Shown: positions 32,565 through 42,817, numbered from the stretch's first letter. The stretch is 64,000 nucleotides of DNA from Planctellipticum variicoloris (GCF_030622045.1 NZ_CP130886.1:558001-622000), one strand, 5' to 3'. Program-made: numbers and translations. The notes: generated from the letters alone by a model not told the origin.

Positions 32565-34367
32565 CTACAACGCCGCCGCCCGCAACGACGCCCCCGACGC
32601 CGGCACGTTCGCCGGCTGCCCGGCATCGGCCGGAGACATCGGATCCCGGGGCTCAGGCAGCACCGGCGCCTCATCCAGGTCCCGCAGATTCTGCCCCAGC
32701 AACAGCTCCTTCCGCCCGCCAGGCAATCGCACCGCAATTGCACCGCCCGAAATCGACTCCACCGTCCCCGCAATCCCCGAAACGTCAAACCCCTCGCCCG
32801 CCCTCAGAATCGTCCGCTGATCCCGCGACCGGTCATACAGCCAAGCTTCCTTCGCATCATCCCGCGCCACCACGCCCACCAGATACGTGAACTGTGCATA
32901 ATCGTCCGCCACCTTCACCGGCAACGCCACCGTCGCCGTCTCCGCCGGATCGCCCGCATCCGTCACCACCACCGTCACCGTCACGTCGCCCGGCTTCATC
33001 GACTCCGGCGGCGTCCACACGATCTCCCCCGTCGCCTCGTCGTACGTCAGCCCCTCCGGCGGATTCTCACCGAGCACAACCTTCAACTGCTCGCGCCCCG
33101 ATTCCGCATCGGTCACCGGCGGCTTGTAACGCCACGCCCGACCCAGATAGACCGTCGGCGTCGGCGAACCATCCCGCCTGGGCGGCGTGTTCGGATCCCG
33201 CAACACCAGATCCAGCTTCTGCAGCAGCTTCCCCCCCGCCGCCGAAGGATGACGCACTTCCACATTCGCCGAATACTTTCCCGCCTTCAAATCGTCCGCC
33301 GGCTTCCACGTCACTTTGCCGGTCGACTTCTCCACGCTCAGCCCCGCCAGCTTCGACTCCGCCAGCACAAACTCCGGCCTCCCCTGCGACAGATTGAACC
33401 CCGTCGCACTCAGCGTGAAATCCACGCTCTTGCCCCGCATCGCAATCTTCTCGCCCGGCGGAGCAATCTTCAGCCGGTACTCCGTCGGCGGAGCCGGCTT
33501 TACAAAAATCGAACTCGCCAGCAGCTCGTTCCACTGCTCCTCAGACCGAGCCGGACGATCTGTTCGACGCGGCTGCAACTCGACCACCAGCCCCTCGGCA
33601 TGCGCCGCCGCCTGCGTCCGCTCCTGACCCCGCCGGATCGTCCAGACGGCGCCCGCAATGCCAGTCACTTCCGCCAGCTCCGTCCCCATTCGCACCGTGA
33701 ACCCCGGCTTCTTCGGGAAATCGCCCGCATCCGCAACCTCCAGCGTCTCCTCCGCATCGTCGAGCGCCTTGACCAGCCGTCCCCGCGGAAACAGCGTCTT
33801 GCGCTGCGGTGCACTGATCAGCGTCAGCCCCTCCACATCGATCACGACCTTGAACACCGGATCGCCTTCGGACTCCCGCGACTCGATCTTCAGTTGGCTG
33901 ACCCGCTGTAACAACGCCGTCCGCTCGAACTGATCCAGAAACCGGCAAAGCTGCTCGTGCCGAGCCTCCGCCTCCACCTTCACAAACACCGAAACGTAAA
34001 CATTCCCCTTCGAACGCGTCGCCCCCGGCTTCACGCTCAACTCTTCGAACCCGCAGATGTTCGCCAGATCCAGCACCCACTCCTGATACAACCGCTGCGC
34101 CAGCACCGCCCCCGCAATCGCCCGCTTGTTCGCCGACGGCGGATCGGGCGGCAGACTCATCGCCTGCCAGTCCTTTAACCGTTTCGCAGTCTTCAGCAGC
34201 TCAAACACCTGGTCGTCTTTGGTAGTAACATTGGCCTGCAACCGGTCGACGTCGGCCTGCCGCGCCTCAATCGGTCCCAGTATCCAAGACCCGATCAGAC
34301 TGAAACCCTGCCAAGCCACCACGGCGGCAATCAGGCCGAACAGCAGAATTCGTTGGCGGTTGGGCAT
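32565..34367 (-). CDS. PilO-PilP-like fusion with immunoglobulin-like domains
   Basis: In this 600-residue inner-membrane protein, residues 1-200 resemble PilO/GspM: a transmembrane helix at about 8-30, a coiled coil and a ferredoxin-like fold ending near VVIDVEGL. Residues 310-400 and 420-495 are two Ig/cadherin-like repeats, each with the pattern 'LSVEKSTGKVTWKP' or 'LTYDEATGEIVWTP'. Residues 500-570 (RDQRTILRAGEGFDVSGIAG to LLLGQNLRDL) resemble the PilP beta-domain that binds the secretin. It lies directly downstream of a PilM-PilN-like gene with a 67-base gap. Fusion identities are inferred from fold-like motifs and order, not from database search. Confidence 0.72.
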   Translation of the reverse strand: MPNRQRILLFGLIAAVVAWQGFSLIGSWILGPIEARQADVDRLQANVTTKDDQVFELLKTAKRLKDWQAMSLPPDPPSANKRAIAGAVLAQRLYQEWVLDLANICGFEELSVKPGATRSKGNVYVSVFVKVEAEARHEQLCRFLDQFERTALLQRVSQLKIESRESEGDPVFKVVIDVEGLTLISAPQRKTLFPRGRLVKALDDAEETLEVADAGDFPKKPGFTVRMGTELAEVTGIAGAVWTIRRGQERTQAAAHAEGLVVELQPRRTDRPARSEEQWNELLASSIFVKPAPPTEYRLKIAPPGEKIAMRGKSVDFTLSATGFNLSQGRPEFVLAESKLAGLSVEKSTGKVTWKPADDLKAGKYSANVEVRHPSAAGGKLLQKLDLVLRDPNTPPRRDGSPTPTVYLGRAWRYKPPVTDAESGREQLKVVLGENPPEGLTYDEATGEIVWTPPESMKPGDVTVTVVVTDAGDPAETATVALPVKVADDYAQFTYLVGVVARDDAKEAWLYDRSRDQRTILRAGEGFDVSGIAGTVESISGGAIAVRLPGGRKELLLGQNLRDLDEAPVLPEPRDPMSPADAGQPANVPASGASLRAAAL

Positions 34368-34434
34368 CGGTCAACCTGCAATCGAAATCAAAAACTCGGA
34401 ACACAGACTCGCGGAAATCGCTCGACTCTCAACG

Positions 34435-35958
34435 TCACGGCGTCGTCGTCGCCGGAACTCCCGGCTTCGCAACCCCGCTCGCGGCAGCCGGCTTCTTCTC
34501 GGCCTCCACAATCAGCTCCAGATCCAGTTCGAACTTCGCCGGATAGTCGGAATCCCGGCTCGTCAGCGTCAGGTTCTTCGGCTTCACTCGACGCCCCAGT
34601 CGCGAATCGACCCGATCCTGGAACTGCTGAATCGCCAGCCGGTCCCGCGCGTTCCCCTGCGCCGCCACCTTCCCCAGCACCTCGTTCGACCCCGCCGTGT
34701 AATCGTATTGCGTCAGATACTGCCGCTCCGTCCCCTCCATCTCCTCCCGCAGCTCGCCCAGCATCGCCAGTTGCGGCGTGCTGTGATCCAGCCAGCTCTG
34801 CACGTCCCTGGCCGCCGCCAGCGTCGGCTCGCCTGCCTTGAGCTGCCGCGTCAGCGATCCCTCCTCGTCCGTCAGCTCACGCACCTGCTCCGACAGCGAC
34901 TGCAACGATAACTGCGTGTAAGCCGTCGCCCCGACAAGCAGCAGCAGCGCCGCGGCAGCCCCGGCCGCGATCCGCGCCTTGCGCGGATCGCGCCTCGGCG
35001 GCGCCTTCCGCGGATGCAGAAAATCCAGCACTGGAACCGGATGCGCCGTCCGCCCCACCGCCAGCCCGATCGGCGCCGCCAGCTTCGCAATCTCGCCGGG
35101 AATCAGCGGATGCGGACTCGTCAGACCACAATCGGCAACCGGATTCAGCAGTTCGATCGGACAATCCACCCGCCGCGTCAGCGCAGCCGCCCAGCCTTCA
35201 ACGTCCGCCGGGTCGGCGACCAGCCAGCCATGCTTCAAGGTCAGATCCGGCGCCAGCCGCTGCGCGGCCACCACCGCCCGACTCGTCTCAGACTGCATCG
35301 CGGCCAGTTGCCCCGCCGCATCGCCAGCGGACAAGCGTGCCGAGTGCGCGTAAATCAACTGCCGCTGCTGCAGGACGACAATCTCCGCCCGCTGTCCGTC
35401 CCGCACGATCCCCAGCGTGCCGTCATTGACCGGCAATCGACGTTGTGCGGCCACATGCGTCAACAGTTCCGCCACAGCCACCGAGCTGACGGTCACCCCC
35501 TCCAGCTCCAGCCCCGCCGCTTCCAGCGTCGCCCGGATTGGCAGCAGCAGCGACGTCGGGATCGTCGCGCACAGGGCGTCCCGCTGTTCCCGCCCCGCGC
35601 GATGCGCAATCGGAATAAAATCCAGCAGCAACTGATCGAGCGCCACCGACGACCGGGCTGAGGCCTGAAACCGGACCAGGTCCGGCAGCTCTTCATCCGT
35701 CGCATGCGGCAGTTCCAGGTGCCGCAGGATCACGTCTTCGCGGGCCAATATCAGCCAGACCGACCGGCATCGAATCCCCGCTTTGTTCAGGCTCCCCTTC
35801 AGCCGCGAGCCCCGGACCGCGGGAGGCGACGAGTCCGCCGACCCCTCCGGCCAGGCCTCCGAACAGGTGTTCAACAGCCGCACCGTCCCGCCAGTGACCG
35901 ACGCTTCCGCGGCCGTCCACTCCGTCCGGTCCCAGAGCAACGCGACAAAATCAGCCAT
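34435..35958 (-). CDS. PilM-PilN-like (GspL-like) fusion protein
   Basis: In this 507-residue protein, residues 1-320 form an actin-like ATPase module as in PilM or the cytoplasmic domain of GspL (ILRHLELPHATDEELPDLV, VTVSSVAVAELLTH). A transmembrane helix follows at about 333-352 (AAGAAAALLLLVGATAYTQL), then a periplasmic coiled coil and small PilN-like domain to the C-terminus. Such proteins couple the assembly ATPase to the inner-membrane platform of type IV pili or type II secretion. The only neighbour in the pathway is the PilOP-like gene downstream; the candidate ATPase is 32 kb away at 1622-2863. Confidence 0.75.
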   Translation of the reverse strand: MADFVALLWDRTEWTAAEASVTGGTVRLLNTCSEAWPEGSADSSPPAVRGSRLKGSLNKAGIRCRSVWLILAREDVILRHLELPHATDEELPDLVRFQASARSSVALDQLLLDFIPIAHRAGREQRDALCATIPTSLLLPIRATLEAAGLELEGVTVSSVAVAELLTHVAAQRRLPVNDGTLGIVRDGQRAEIVVLQQRQLIYAHSARLSAGDAAGQLAAMQSETSRAVVAAQRLAPDLTLKHGWLVADPADVEGWAAALTRRVDCPIELLNPVADCGLTSPHPLIPGEIAKLAAPIGLAVGRTAHPVPVLDFLHPRKAPPRRDPRKARIAAGAAAALLLLVGATAYTQLSLQSLSEQVRELTDEEGSLTRQLKAGEPTLAAARDVQSWLDHSTPQLAMLGELREEMEGTERQYLTQYDYTAGSNEVLGKVAAQGNARDRLAIQQFQDRVDSRLGRRVKPKNLTLTSRDSDYPAKFELDLELIVEAEKKPAAASGVAKPGVPATTTP

Positions 35959-36560
35959 GACAAACGACCCACTTCACGACCAGCATTGCACTTACGTTCA
36001 ATCCATCCATGATCGGCCGCCACCCCGCGCGACACAAGTGGAAAGTTGAACGTTTGGAGGACTTGGGGAAATGACGGCCCCCGCCAAGCATCCTTGAATT
36101 CTATCTCTTAAAACCCCTAACTCCTCCCCCCGGACCGTACGCGACTCAATACCGCCGTAACAGACTGTCTCACAACATGTTGCACACCAGTCGAAACAGT
36201 CCGTCCGCCAGAACCGGCGCCGCCCGCCCCGCCAAGGGCCGCCGCAAGCGTCATTTCCCGGCCGACACCCTCCCCACACGCAATCCTGCGTCCAGATTTC
36301 ACCTCCCCCTTGTCCATATCCGGCCGTCAGCCGGAAATCCTGCCCTGGACCGGCGGACGACGGCCCCCCTAACCATTGAAATCGTCTGGACTTGAGTGAA
36401 ATCAGTCGTGCACCTCTGGAAAAATTGGGTAAGATCAATACGAATGTTTCCACACGGTTCGAGGTTATTCATTGACGGGAAAATTTTTGCGGCGACCGAC
36501 CTGACGGTCCTGTCTGCCCCAATGCTTCCCCGTCCGCATCAGTTCGAAAGGGTGAGGGCC
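35959..36560. other. Divergent intergenic region
   Basis: About 600 bases between the PilMN-like gene and the DUF1549/DUF1553 gene. Frames here have no protein-like composition. It is relatively AT-rich just before the downstream gene, where promoters probably lie, but no clear boxes are seen. Confidence 0.4.
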
Positions 36561-38270
36561 ATGACAGGGGTTTGGGCCATGACAACGGTTGGAGCCATCA
36601 CAAAGGATACCGCCAAGACCGAGCGGCGCTCCTGGCTGAGTCTGACAATCGCTCTGGCAGTCTCCGGGCTCCTCAGCGCGAGCATTGCCCGCGCCGCTGA
36701 ACCCGAGGCCCCCGCCAAAGCCGAGGCCCCCGCAGTCGCCAGCTCGGCCGACGACATCGTCGCCTTCATCAACGAGCAGATCCGGCAGTCCTGGAAGGAC
36801 AACGAGATCACCCCCTCGCCGGTTGCCGACGATTACGAATGGCTGCGCCGGGTCTACCTCGACATCGTCGGACACATTCCGTCGGGCGACGAAGTCGAAG
36901 CGTTCGTCGCCGACAAGGACAAGCTCAAGCGGTCCAAAGTCATCGACCGCCTCCTCGACGATCCCGCTTACACCCGCAACTGGACCACCATCTGGACCAA
37001 TCTGTCGATCGGCCAGCAGACCCCCCGCCGCGTCTCCCGCGACGGCATGCAGAAGTTCTACCGCGAAGCCTTCGGCCGCAACCGCCCCTGGAAGGACGTC
37101 GTTCACGACATCCTCACCGCCGAAGGGCACTTCGAAGAAAACGGCGCCGTCAACTTCATCCTCGCCCAGATGCAGGATCAGGACGACGGCGTCCAGCTCA
37201 CCGCCAAGGCCACCCGGCTCTTCCTCGCCACTCAGGTCCAGTGCACCCAGTGCCACAACCATCCCTTCAACGAATGGAAGCAGGACCAGTTCTGGCAGTA
37301 CAACAGCTTCTTCCGCCAGGTCGGCAAACGCGATCACCGCAAACCCGATCCCAAAACCGGTCGCCCCATCGACGATTTCTCGGAAGTCGTCTGGAGAGAC
37401 TTCTCCGGTCCGGTTTACTTCGAAAAGCGCAGCGGTCTCATGCAGGTCGCCTTCCCGATCTACAACGGCCACGAAATCGACCCCGGTCCGGAAACCGAAC
37501 GCCGCAAAGAACTCGCCAATCTCATCACCGCCGGCGATAAGCCGCAGCTCGCCCTGGCCACCGTCAATCGCATTTGGGGCCACTTCTTCAGCTACGCCTT
37601 CACCCGCCCCGTCGATGACATGGGACCTCACAATCCCGCGTCTCACCCCGCCATCCTCGATCGCCTCGCCGAAGAGTTCGTCAAGAGCGGCTACGACATG
37701 AAGCAGCTCATGCGCTGGATCGCCAACAGCGAACCCTATCAACTCACCAGCAAGGCCACCAAGAAAAACGAATCCGACAATCCCGCCGCCGGCGAAACGC
37801 CGCAGTTCGCGCACATGTACGTCAAGCCGATGACCGCCGAACAGCTCTTCGATTCCCTGATCGTCGCCACCAATGCCCAGAAAACGGGCCGGTCCGGCTG
37901 GGAAGCCTCGGAAAAACAGCGCCAGGACTGGCTCCAGCAGTTCGTCCGCACCTTCGGCACGGACGAAAACGAGGAGTCCAACTCCTTCGACGGCTCGATC
38001 CCTCAGGCCTTGATGATGATGAACGGCCAGCTCGTTCAGGACGCTGTCAGCGTCAAATCGGGCAGCCACCTCGGCGAGATCCTTGCCGGCAAGGGCAACG
38101 AAGTTCAGAAGATCCAGCAGCTCTATCTGACGTCGCTCGGTCGTCTCCCCAGCCGGGCCGAACTGAGCGGGTTTCAAAAGCTCGCCAAGGGAAATCGCGA
38201 TCCGGTCGCCCTCTATCAGGACTTCTTCTGGGCTCTGCTGAATTCCAACGAATTCATCTTCAACCACTAG
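36561..38270 (+). CDS. DUF1549/DUF1553 secreted protein (short form)
   Basis: This 569-residue protein has an N-terminal hydrophobic segment (about residues 25-43, [18 protein letters not shown]) acting as a signal peptide or anchor. DUF1549 (about 60-260) has a single CxxCH in [11 protein letters not shown], and DUF1553 (about 300-560) has [21 protein letters not shown] and [16 protein letters not shown] lies about nine bases before the ATG; a second ATG 18 bases on (36579) is possible. The DUF1501 gene follows after 95 bases, the usual planctomycete pair. It is clearly paralogous to the C-terminal part of the product of 40379-42481. Confidence 0.92.
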   Translation: MTGVWAMTTVGAITKDTAKTERRSWLSLTIALAVSGLLSASIARAAEPEAPAKAEAPAVASSADDIVAFINEQIRQSWKDNEITPSPVADDYEWLRRVYLDIVGHIPSGDEVEAFVADKDKLKRSKVIDRLLDDPAYTRNWTTIWTNLSIGQQTPRRVSRDGMQKFYREAFGRNRPWKDVVHDILTAEGHFEENGAVNFILAQMQDQDDGVQLTAKATRLFLATQVQCTQCHNHPFNEWKQDQFWQYNSFFRQVGKRDHRKPDPKTGRPIDDFSEVVWRDFSGPVYFEKRSGLMQVAFPIYNGHEIDPGPETERRKELANLITAGDKPQLALATVNRIWGHFFSYAFTRPVDDMGPHNPASHPAILDRLAEEFVKSGYDMKQLMRWIANSEPYQLTSKATKKNESDNPAAGETPQFAHMYVKPMTAEQLFDSLIVATNAQKTGRSGWEASEKQRQDWLQQFVRTFGTDENEESNSFDGSIPQALMMMNGQLVQDAVSVKSGSHLGEILAGKGNEVQKIQQLYLTSLGRLPSRAELSGFQKLAKGNRDPVALYQDFFWALLNSNEFIFNH

Positions 38271-38278
38271 AAACACCT

Positions 38279-38302
38279 CGTTCTCAGGTGTGCCTGGGAA
38301 CG
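38279..38302. repeat. Imperfect palindrome CGTTCTCAGG...CCTGGGAACG
   Basis: An intergenic imperfect inverted repeat just after the DUF1549/DUF1553 stop codon. It is related to the GTTCCCAGGC-GGA-GCCTGGGAAC elements at 61690-61817. Confidence 0.5.
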
Positions 38303-38365
38303 TCCCCTCCGTCTGACCTGATTTGAACTCCGCAACCCAAACCAGCAATTCTCGGGAGCAGTACG

Positions 38366-39670
38366 ATGAGCCTGATCACTCCGGACGGAATGTCTCGCCG
38401 TCACTTCATGCGGCACCTGTCCGCCAGTGCGGCCACCATCCCCGCCCTCAACTTCATCTCGCACGTGCAGGCCAATGCCGCACAGCTCAAGAAGAACCAG
38501 AAGTCCTGCATCCTCATGTGGATGAGCGGCGGCCCCCCCACTATCGACATCTGGGACCTCAAGCCCGGCAGCAAGAATGGCGGCGAGTTCAGCCCGATCG
38601 CCACGAAGGGCGACCTCCAGATCTCCGAGCACATGCCCAGGACCGCTCAGGTCATGGACAACCTCTCCGTCGTCCGCGCCATGAGCACCCGCGAAGCTGA
38701 CCACGGCCGCGGCCGCTACTACATGCACACGACCTACGTCCCGAACCCGACCGTCGTTCACCCGGCCTTCGGCTCCGTCGTCAGCTACGAGCTCGGCACG
38801 AAACGCTCCGAACTCGAAATTCCCGCCTTCGTCTCCATCGGCGGCGGCGGCAGCAGCCCCGGTTTCCTCGGCATGTCCCACGCCCCGTTCCTGGTCGACG
38901 CCAGCGGTCGGATCAGCAACTCGGACATGGGCAACCTCTCCCCCGACCGCCTCCAGCGCCGCCTCGCCATGCTCGAAGAGGTCGAAGATAACTTCATCAA
39001 GTCGCAGCGCGGCGAATCGGGCCAGGCCCACAAGGATGTCTACGGCAAAGCCGTCAACCTGATGACCTCCAAGCAGATGGACGCCTTCAAGGTCGATCAG
39101 GAACCCGCCGAACTGCTCGCGAAGTACACCGGCGCTCCCGCCCAGGGCGGCATGATGGGCGGCGGCGGCCAGTTCGGCCGCAGCCTCGTCATGGCCCGGC
39201 GGCTGGTCGAGACCGGCGTCCCCTTCGTCGAAGTCGATTTCGGCGGCTGGGATCTCCACGCCGACGTCTTCAATACCCTCAAGAACCAGCGCCTGCCGCA
39301 GCTCGACGCCGGCATCGCCGGTCTCACGCAGGACCTCAAAGACCGCGGGATGCTCGACGACACCGTCCTCGTCTGGATGGGCGAGTTCGGTCGTACGCCG
39401 CGCATCAACGGCGATACCGGCCGCGACCACTGGGCCAAGAGCTGGTCGGTCATGATCGGCGGCGGCGGTCTCAAGGGCGGCGTCGCCGTCGGCGAAACCA
39501 ACAAGGACGGCGACGACATCGTCAGTGGTCAGACCTACCAGCCGGGCGACATCTGGGCGACCGCCGCCCAGGCCCTCGGCATTCCGCTCGATACCGTTCA
39601 CACCTCGAAGCGCGGACGTCCGATGAAGCTCGCCAACGGCGGCACCCCCATCAAGGAACTGATCGGCTAA
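38366..39670 (+). CDS. DUF1501 family protein
   Basis: This 434-residue protein has a Tat-like N-terminus ([19 protein letters not shown], with paired arginines and a weak hydrophobic stretch). The alkaline-phosphatase-like DUF1501 domain shows [51 protein letters not shown] and [14 protein letters not shown]. The domain commonly accompanies DUF1549/DUF1553 proteins in Planctomycetes; its activity is not established. GGGAGCA lies about six bases before the ATG. A strong terminator follows, so it closes the two-gene unit with 36561-38270. Confidence 0.95.
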   Translation: MSLITPDGMSRRHFMRHLSASAATIPALNFISHVQANAAQLKKNQKSCILMWMSGGPPTIDIWDLKPGSKNGGEFSPIATKGDLQISEHMPRTAQVMDNLSVVRAMSTREADHGRGRYYMHTTYVPNPTVVHPAFGSVVSYELGTKRSELEIPAFVSIGGGGSSPGFLGMSHAPFLVDASGRISNSDMGNLSPDRLQRRLAMLEEVEDNFIKSQRGESGQAHKDVYGKAVNLMTSKQMDAFKVDQEPAELLAKYTGAPAQGGMMGGGGQFGRSLVMARRLVETGVPFVEVDFGGWDLHADVFNTLKNQRLPQLDAGIAGLTQDLKDRGMLDDTVLVWMGEFGRTPRINGDTGRDHWAKSWSVMIGGGGLKGGVAVGETNKDGDDIVSGQTYQPGDIWATAAQALGIPLDTVHTSKRGRPMKLANGGTPIKELIG

Positions 39671-39701
39671 GCCTCCGCTGCAGGCAGCACGAAATGCAAT
39701 G

Positions 39702-39727
39702 GCGGGGGGCTGGCGACAGCCCCCCGC
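39702..39727 (+). terminator. Intrinsic terminator after DUF1501
   Basis: A perfect 11-bp GC-rich stem (39702-39712 with 39717-39727) with loop GCGA is followed by GTTTT. Confidence 0.88.
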
Positions 39728-39773
39728 GTTTTCCTCCCGGCTGTCACCATCGGTCCGCCGCGGGGATTGAGAA

Positions 39774-40382
39774 GTGTCACTGGGCCAGCAGGATTCCGCA
39801 GTGGGTGAAGCCACGACCGCACCGCCGCCCCCCTCTGACGACGCCGTCGCGGCCCAGGATCACGGCGGCCTCGGCGCCGACTTCGTGCAGCTCTTTACGC
39901 GCTCCCAGCGCCGCCTCTATCTCTTTATCCTCGCACAGGTCCAGTCCCCGGTGCAGGCCGAGGAGATTCTGCAGGACACCAACGTCATCATCCTCGCCAA
40001 GCACTCGCAGTTTCAGCTCGGCACAAATTTCCTGGCCTGGTCCTGCCAGATCGCCAACTATGAAATCCTGAAATTCCGCGCCAAACGCCGCCGCGAAAAA
40101 CTGGTCTTCAACGACGAACTCCTCGAACTCGTCGCCTCCGAAGCTCTCGCCCGCGCCGATGAACTCGAACTGCGCCGCGCCGCCCTCTCCGATTGTCTCA
40201 ACCGGCTCAGACCGCGCGATCGCGAGCTGATCCAGACTCGCTACGCCCCCGGACACAGCGGCAAAGAAGTCGCCGCCGAAATGGGCCGCCCCGCCAACTC
40301 CGTCTACCAGTCACTCGGGCGGATTCGACGAACCCTCTGGGAATGCATTCAACGCCGTCTGGCCGCGGAGACCATCCGATGA
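39774..40382 (+). CDS. ECF-family RNA polymerase sigma factor
   Basis: In this 202-residue protein, region 2 spans about residues 35-105 (FVQLFTRSQRRLYLFILAQV, AEEILQDTNVIILAK, FLAWSCQIANYEILKFRAKR). Region 4 spans about 135-195 (CLNRLRPRDRELIQTRY, SGKEVAAEMGRPANSVYQSL). The unusual acidic/proline N-terminal 30 residues precede region 2. The start is GTG with a GGGGATTGA element upstream. Its stop overlaps the ATG of the next gene (ATGA), coupling it to a membrane protein with an anti-sigma-like N-terminus, probably its regulator. Confidence 0.93.
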   Translation: MSLGQQDSAVGEATTAPPPPSDDAVAAQDHGGLGADFVQLFTRSQRRLYLFILAQVQSPVQAEEILQDTNVIILAKHSQFQLGTNFLAWSCQIANYEILKFRAKRRREKLVFNDELLELVASEALARADELELRRAALSDCLNRLRPRDRELIQTRYAPGHSGKEVAAEMGRPANSVYQSLGRIRRTLWECIQRRLAAETIR

Positions 40383-42481
40383 ACAGCCCGCATTCCCTGA
40401 TGGACCGGTTGCAGCCGCTCCTCGAAGCGGCCTGCGAGGACAGTCTCTCTCCAGAAGCCGCCCTGCGTCTCGAAGCCGAGCTGCGCGATTCCGCGGAGGC
40501 CCGCTGGCTTTACCTGACCTACATGGAGCTCCACGGTTCCCTCCATTGGGACGCCGCCGGCGGCCTTGCGGCCCCATTGCCGGAGGCTCACGTCGCGCAG
40601 TCCGAACCCGTTTCGCCCGCCGCCCGACGACGCTCCACCGCGGCGATCGCCGCTACGGCCCTGGCCCTCGTCCTCACCGTCGTAGTCGTGCCCCTCTGGT
40701 GGGGCAGTCGGCACGCCGGACCGGCCGCGCTCGTCGACAAGGACGCCCATTCCGTCGCACCGCAACCGGTCGTCGACGACATCAACACGGCGGCGCCCCA
40801 CCGCGACCCTGGCGTCCCTCTGATCGCCGTGCATCCGGCGACTGAACCGGCTTCATCCGGCCACGACCCGTCGACTCCCGTCACGCCGGCACTTCCGGGA
40901 GTCGCAGCGGCTGAGACGCCGGCCTCGGTCGATTCCCCGACGGCCGCCGCCGCGAAGCTGATCCCCGTCAGCCTGATCAACTCCGAACTCGCCGCAGGCT
41001 GGCGCCTCGCCGGCATCCAGCCTTCCGCCCGCGCCGAAGACGGCGAATGGCTCCGTCGACTGACCCTCGACATTGCCGGCCGCATCCCTTCGGTCACGGA
41101 ACTTGAACAGTTCCTCGCCGATCGCTCGACCGACCGCCGGGCGCATGCGGTCGATCGCCTGCTCGACTCCCCCGAATACGCCCGACACCTCACCACCGAA
41201 TGGGCCAATCTGCTTGTCGGTCGTTCGTGCGGCCCCGAAGTCGATCTGCCCGCCCTGAAAAAATTCCTCCGGACCGGCTTTGCCGCCAACCGCCCCTGGA
41301 ACGAGCTGGTCTTCGACCTCGTCTCCGCCGAGGGAAACGGCCACGACAACGGCGCCGCCAACTTCCTGCTCGCCCACCTCAACAACCAGGCCCTCCCCGC
41401 CACGGCCCTCACTGCCCGCCTGTTCCTCGGACAGCAGCTTCAGTGCGTGCAATGCCATAAGCATCCGTTCAACGACGTCGAACAGACCGCCTTCTGGGAG
41501 TTCAACAGCTTCTTCCAGCAGACCGAAGCCGTCGCGCACCGCCAGCGCGATCCGAAGTCGGGTCGCGAAATGACGGTCGGCATGTCGCTGGTCAATCGAC
41601 CCGCCGGCGGCCCGACCTACTACGAAACCCGCAACGGCCTGATGAAGGTCGCCTTTCCTCGTTACGGCGGCAGCGAAGTCGACCCCGCCCCCGAAGTCAA
41701 CCGCCGCCGCGAGCTCGCCCGACTCATGACCTCGGGCGATCAGCCCCAACTGGCCGCCGCGTTCATCAATCGCATCTGGGAGCAGTTCTTCGGACACAGC
41801 TTCACCCGCGGCGTCGACGATCTCGGCCCGCACAACCCCCCGAGCCATCCGCAGCTCCTGGCCGGCCTCTCCCGGGAGTTCATCCAGAGCGGCTACGACG
41901 TCAAGCAGCTCATCCGCTGGATCTGCCTGTCGGACGCCTATCAGCTCAGCAGCCGGCCCAACGACACCAATCGCGGCGATGATCCCGAATTGGGAGAGCT
42001 CCCCCTCTTCAGCCGGATCTACGTCCGCTCGATGACCGCCGAGCAGCTCTACGACTCCCTCCTCACAGCCACCCGCGCCACGCAGGCGGCCGGCGACTGG
42101 ACCCGCGCGGAATCGCAGCGCCAGGCCTGGCTGGAACAGTTCATCGTCACCTTCGGCACCGAAGAAAACGACGAAGCCAACACCTTCGACGGCACCGTCT
42201 CCCAGGCCCTCGCCATGATGAACGGCGACGTCGTCCAGACCGCGCTCGCCGCAGCGCCGGGAACCGTCCTGGGAGATGTCGTTCGCGATCGATCCACAGA
42301 GGCCGAGAAAATCCGCCGTCTCTGCCAGGCGGCCCTCTCCCGCACCCCGACTCAGCGCGAAATGACCTCCATGAAGCGCCTGCTGGCCCGCGCCAGTCGA
42401 CCCGGCCCGCGCAGCACCGAGGCCTACGAAGACCTCTTCTGGGCGCTGCTGAACTCCAACGAGTTCGCCCTCCTCCACTGA
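40379..42481 (+). CDS. Anti-sigma-like domain fused to DUF1549/DUF1553
   Basis: In this 700-residue protein, residues 1-60 resemble the cytoplasmic start of planctomycete FecR-type anti-sigma proteins (LLEAACEDSLSPEAALRLEA then ELRDSAEARWLYLTYMELHG). A transmembrane helix at 87-109 (STAAIAATALALVLTVVVVP) is followed by a low-complexity linker. The external part is DUF1549 with CxxCH (LQCVQCHKHPFND) and DUF1553 (NRIWEQFFGHSFTRGVDD, MTAEQLYDSLL). It is translationally coupled to the ECF sigma gene. The external part is a paralogue of 36561-38270. A sensor/anti-sigma role is inferred from position and topology. Confidence 0.87.
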   Translation: MNSPHSLMDRLQPLLEAACEDSLSPEAALRLEAELRDSAEARWLYLTYMELHGSLHWDAAGGLAAPLPEAHVAQSEPVSPAARRRSTAAIAATALALVLTVVVVPLWWGSRHAGPAALVDKDAHSVAPQPVVDDINTAAPHRDPGVPLIAVHPATEPASSGHDPSTPVTPALPGVAAAETPASVDSPTAAAAKLIPVSLINSELAAGWRLAGIQPSARAEDGEWLRRLTLDIAGRIPSVTELEQFLADRSTDRRAHAVDRLLDSPEYARHLTTEWANLLVGRSCGPEVDLPALKKFLRTGFAANRPWNELVFDLVSAEGNGHDNGAANFLLAHLNNQALPATALTARLFLGQQLQCVQCHKHPFNDVEQTAFWEFNSFFQQTEAVAHRQRDPKSGREMTVGMSLVNRPAGGPTYYETRNGLMKVAFPRYGGSEVDPAPEVNRRRELARLMTSGDQPQLAAAFINRIWEQFFGHSFTRGVDDLGPHNPPSHPQLLAGLSREFIQSGYDVKQLIRWICLSDAYQLSSRPNDTNRGDDPELGELPLFSRIYVRSMTAEQLYDSLLTATRATQAAGDWTRAESQRQAWLEQFIVTFGTEENDEANTFDGTVSQALAMMNGDVVQTALAAAPGTVLGDVVRDRSTEAEKIRRLCQAALSRTPTQREMTSMKRLLARASRPGPRSTEAYEDLFWALLNSNEFALLH

Positions 42482-42817
42482 CTCTCGAAGTCGCGCGGCG
42501 CAGTAGGAACTCCATCACTGCTCTACGCAGCGATCTCGCGTCCCTCCTGCATCCCCCCCCCTCTCTCTCTTCGATTTTGCACTTTGCATTTTTCACTTTT
42601 CATTTTGCATTGCCTCTTCCATCCGCCGGGCTCCCCGCCCCGCACAACCCCTGCAATCGGCGCCCGCGCCCCCGCGCCCCGCGGCCTTCTGGCTCCTCCG
42701 CCGCGAGGAGTCTTTGGACAGCCGGCCCCCGTGAGCTAGGTTTTCCCTGCCGTCGTTGTCTTTTTGCAACCTGAGCGTCTGGGGGCCAATCCACACGCAA
42801 ACCCTGGCAGGCCCGCA
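42482..42817. other. Intergenic region with pyrimidine tract and heptamer array
   Basis: About 335 bases without a gene. It holds a run of C followed by CT repeats (about 42552-42570), the heptamer array at 42575-42609 and a GC-rich stretch before the HD-GYP-like gene. Confidence 0.5.
42575..42609. repeat. Heptamer array (TTTTGCA/CTTTTCA type)
   Basis: Five consecutive 7-bp units (TTTTGCA, CTTTGCA and close variants) in perfect register. It is AT-rich against the surrounding GC-rich DNA. Confidence 0.72.

Noticed and set aside
36465-38348. 627-residue minus-strand frame opposite the DUF1549/DUF1553 gene
   Set aside because: Antisense shadow, Glu/Gly/Val-rich without domains.
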